64,000 nt of DNA from NCBI GenBank assembly GCA_035222895.1, contig JAVYIG010000864.1:22501-86500 (forward strand), in the 5' to 3' direction. The notes under the pieces were generated by a model. The model was not told where the DNA came from. It saw only the letters and a list, made by a program, of their open reading frames with translations, and ran no database searches. Of the stretch, positions 61,453-64,000 are shown one piece after another. How positions within the stretch are numbered: the first letter of the stretch is position 1; the number at the start of each line of letters is the position of its first letter. The DNA comes from Strongylocentrotus droebachiensis. Taxonomy: Eukaryota; Echinodermata; Echinoidea; Camarodonta; Strongylocentrotidae. A program made the translations under genes and the position numbers.

Positions 61453-63189
61453 ACAAAAATGACCACATGCATTGCACAAAACCATTGCTAATACACTCAA
61501 CTTGTTGTGTTTTACTTGACATGCTCAATTTCTAAATTCCCACTGCACTCATTTCTTTCTAATCATCCAATAAACCCCGAAAAGCGATCGTTTCTTTCCC
61601 TAATATTCAGACTTTAAACTTTCAAAGTGAGGTAATGGATCATTTAATGTAGACCACAGTTCTTCATCACAACGGTTATTAACGCTTAAAAATATACACG
61701 TTAATTAATCTCTAATGCCCATTTTTTAAGATAAAAGTGTGCAGACTATTCTTAATATATCGACACGTTGAACGGAATGATGATAATTTGGACATTTTTA
61801 TATTATCACTATCGATCGACAAAGATATTACATTTTATTCCAAACTTTTTGAAGAAAACAGATTTCCTTCGACTTTTAGTTTTATGGCATTTAACGAGCA
61901 TGCAATTCGTATGTTGTTTTTCTTCTTTTGAATCATACCACACGGTGTTCTATAAAGAATGCTACGATATATATACGACTATTGATTATTTATCAAAATT
62001 AGCATATTTAACGATTTTAAGGTTTTTATGAAGCTAAATGTTAGTCAATCGGCTGTTGTGTCACGTACAGATAACTTTACAGAAACTTGTCGAAAGGAAC
62101 AGCAAAAAATATCATCACTTATAACTAAAACAAATTGGAAAAGAAAATAGGAGAAAACAAAATTTTCTCTGAACAACTTCTTAGAAATAATCCGAGGTGT
62201 CTCAACACCTTTCAACTTCAAACAAACAAGTTTGAATAGATCATAGTTCATGGTGACATCTTAATATTAAGCTTCTACATATTGTATAGTACGAAAACGT
62301 TTAAATGTTAAAAGAAAACAGAAAAAGAACCTCGACGTGACTATAATAATAGGAAATATTGCTGTCAATTTAATATAAATATGTGATTATCACCTCGACA
62401 TAATCAACGTCAAGAAAATGACCAAAGAGCTATGGTAGCTTTCAATCTCAAACAGGCGCGGAGCCAGGCAATAATCTTTTCCCGCCATATTAATAGACAC
62501 GTTATAGAATTAAGATGGCTCCCTCCCAAAGAGTGGCCAAGAACGTGTGAAAGTATAATCAATCTGGTAATTGGACTTTTATTGTAGTTTGCACAAGGAT
62601 TTGTTTCCTTGTGGGCAAATGAAGAGATGGAGACGTGAGCAAGATAATAAACCTTGCGAAATTTTACATTGAAATCTTGGATTCACGGAGCACGACATGC
62701 ATTCTTCTTTGATGCAAAATCACATCTTGATATTTTTATCATGTCTCATATAATACCCGTCGTCTGCTACACCTTAGTTTTGTTTCGAATAAAAAGTTAT
62801 AAGCAAACAACTGTTTCTTTACAAACTGCAAAATTAAGAAGATTGACAGTCAGCAGCTTAACGCCATTATGTCGCCCCATAATATGAGGGGTAATATCGT
62901 GATTATGAAATTAAGCAAAAAATTGTCATATTTTGGGGCACAACATGTAATAGTGTACCGTGCATGATCAGAACCCAATGTTTAATTACTGCATTCATAA
63001 ATTTATGATGGACATTTTTAGAATATGGGAAAGTTACAATAACTGTTACTCTATCACCTTTTGATATGTAATACACTAAAATACAAGTCCGGGCATGTGT
63101 TGTATTTGTAATCCTCTTATTTAGTAAATGTCGTTTCAGAATAGTGTCTGATAACTACTATTTCAAGCTATTATTCTCACTACCCCAGT

Positions 63190-63365
63190 CATAGCTGGCG
63201 CCAAACATGTAGCGCTCTGGCATATCGGGTACCCACGTACACCTGGGTGGAGAGTGGCAAATTGATTTTATTTCTTGCCAAAGGACATTAGTGCCGGACT
63301 GGGATTCGAACCCTTAACCCTTGGATTGAGATTCAAGTGAATGAACTACTATACCACGACACATC
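63190..63365 (-). mobile_element. tRNA-derived SINE, copy C
   Basis: On the minus strand the A box TGGTATAGTAG (63356-63346) and B box GGTTCGAATCC (63312-63302) both match the polymerase III consensus exactly. The body follows with CCTTTGGCAAGAAAT and CACCCAGGTGTACGTGGG, matching copy A. The head points toward higher coordinates. Confidence 0.68.
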
Positions 63366-63375
63366 GACGAACGTG

Positions 63376-63412
63376 TCGTGCAGGCCTGGTGTAGTGGTAT
63401 AGTGGCGGAATA
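63376..63412 (+). mobile_element. Truncated SINE head facing copy C
   Basis: GTGTCGTGCAGGCC is followed by a second perfect A box, TGGTATAGTGG (63395-63405), now on the plus strand. No B box or SINE body follows. It is therefore a truncated head arranged head-to-head with copy C. Confidence 0.45.
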
Positions 63413-64000
63413 ATAGTCTCTTGAAAAATTTGTTCGGAGGAAAAGTAGAAGGTAATAGACATAGAGGGAACCAACTGAGAGAAGAACATTAAGACCTGGA
63501 GTGGAATGCCACTGCAAGAGTGCACTATATAGCAGAGAACAGAGATGTGCGGAACAAAAAAAAGGTACAGAGATAAAGAGATAAACTTTATTTGAAGGAA
63601 TTAAATGTATTTAATGATAACGTTTTAGTGAAATAATTATTAATGTTGTGTCACATCATACGAAAGCTAAGTAAGATCCAAGTATTAGCTGTCAGAAAAT
63701 GATAAGTAACCACACCCTTTATGTATTTGATAGAACATAGAATCATACGATGTTTCTCAATTAATCCAAAGCATTTCAAGTTATACCTTACTTTAATAGA
63801 AAGATTCGCAATTACATGTGACCTTAGAAAATGGCTTGCTCAGTCCTCAATCATTTCCGCATGGAAAACTGCGAACTTTTAATTTGTCAATCAGCACTGT
63901 ATTTACAATATGAACTTAATTCATCAAAAGTCAATAAACATGTTAATGCAGCGGTTTATTTTCATTTAAACAAAGTACAAAGTAAGACGGCTGACTTGGT

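Overview
The window looks like marine invertebrate nuclear DNA, most likely from an echinoderm such as a sea urchin. The grounds are an AT-rich background, very long introns, abundant GA/CT, CAT/CAC and poly-G/poly-C tracts, tRNA-derived SINEs and many small inverted-repeat elements. The taxon is an inference; no sequence here fixes the species.

Only one protein-coding gene can be supported. It is a Paired-like (Q50) homeobox gene of the Unc-4/Uncx family, on the minus strand, in three coding exons: exon 1 at 43404-43704 (N-terminus), exon 2 at 31273-31442 (homeodomain positions 1-46) and exon 3 at 14069-14998 (homeodomain positions 47-60 and the whole C-terminus). The splice sites are canonical and the phases agree (intron 1 phase 1, intron 2 phase 0), giving a 466-residue protein over 29.6 kb. 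Intron 1 is about 12.0 kb and intron 2 about 16.3 kb. The protein carries an N-terminal Gly/Ser/Ala-rich region, a 60-residue homeodomain, the Unc4-type extension just after it, an eh1 Groucho-binding motif, a short poly-Ala tract and an OAR-like C-terminal motif.

Layout. 1-14068 is the 3' flank: a 196-bp TTAA-flanked element, two foldback elements, a SINE, GA and homopolymer tracts, and a CAT/CAC array of about 1.9 kb (8350-10235). 14069-43704 is the gene, whose introns hold GA/CT tracts, a second inverted copy of the 196-bp element, a GGGCCC-ended element and a LINE-like 3' end. 43705-64000 is the upstream flank: a nested pair of inverted-repeat elements and a SINE near 49 kb, a higher-order hexanucleotide satellite (52.2-54.1 kb) followed at once by two TTAA-flanked elements, another such element near 60 kb, and SINE heads near 63.3 kb.

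No other gene, functional tRNA or rRNA gene, CRISPR array or bacterial-type operon was recognised. Most long open frames lie in microsatellites. I see no new multi-gene system. The points most worth following are the domain make-up of the Unc4 protein, the group of TTAA-flanked elements with similar ends, and the composite satellite.
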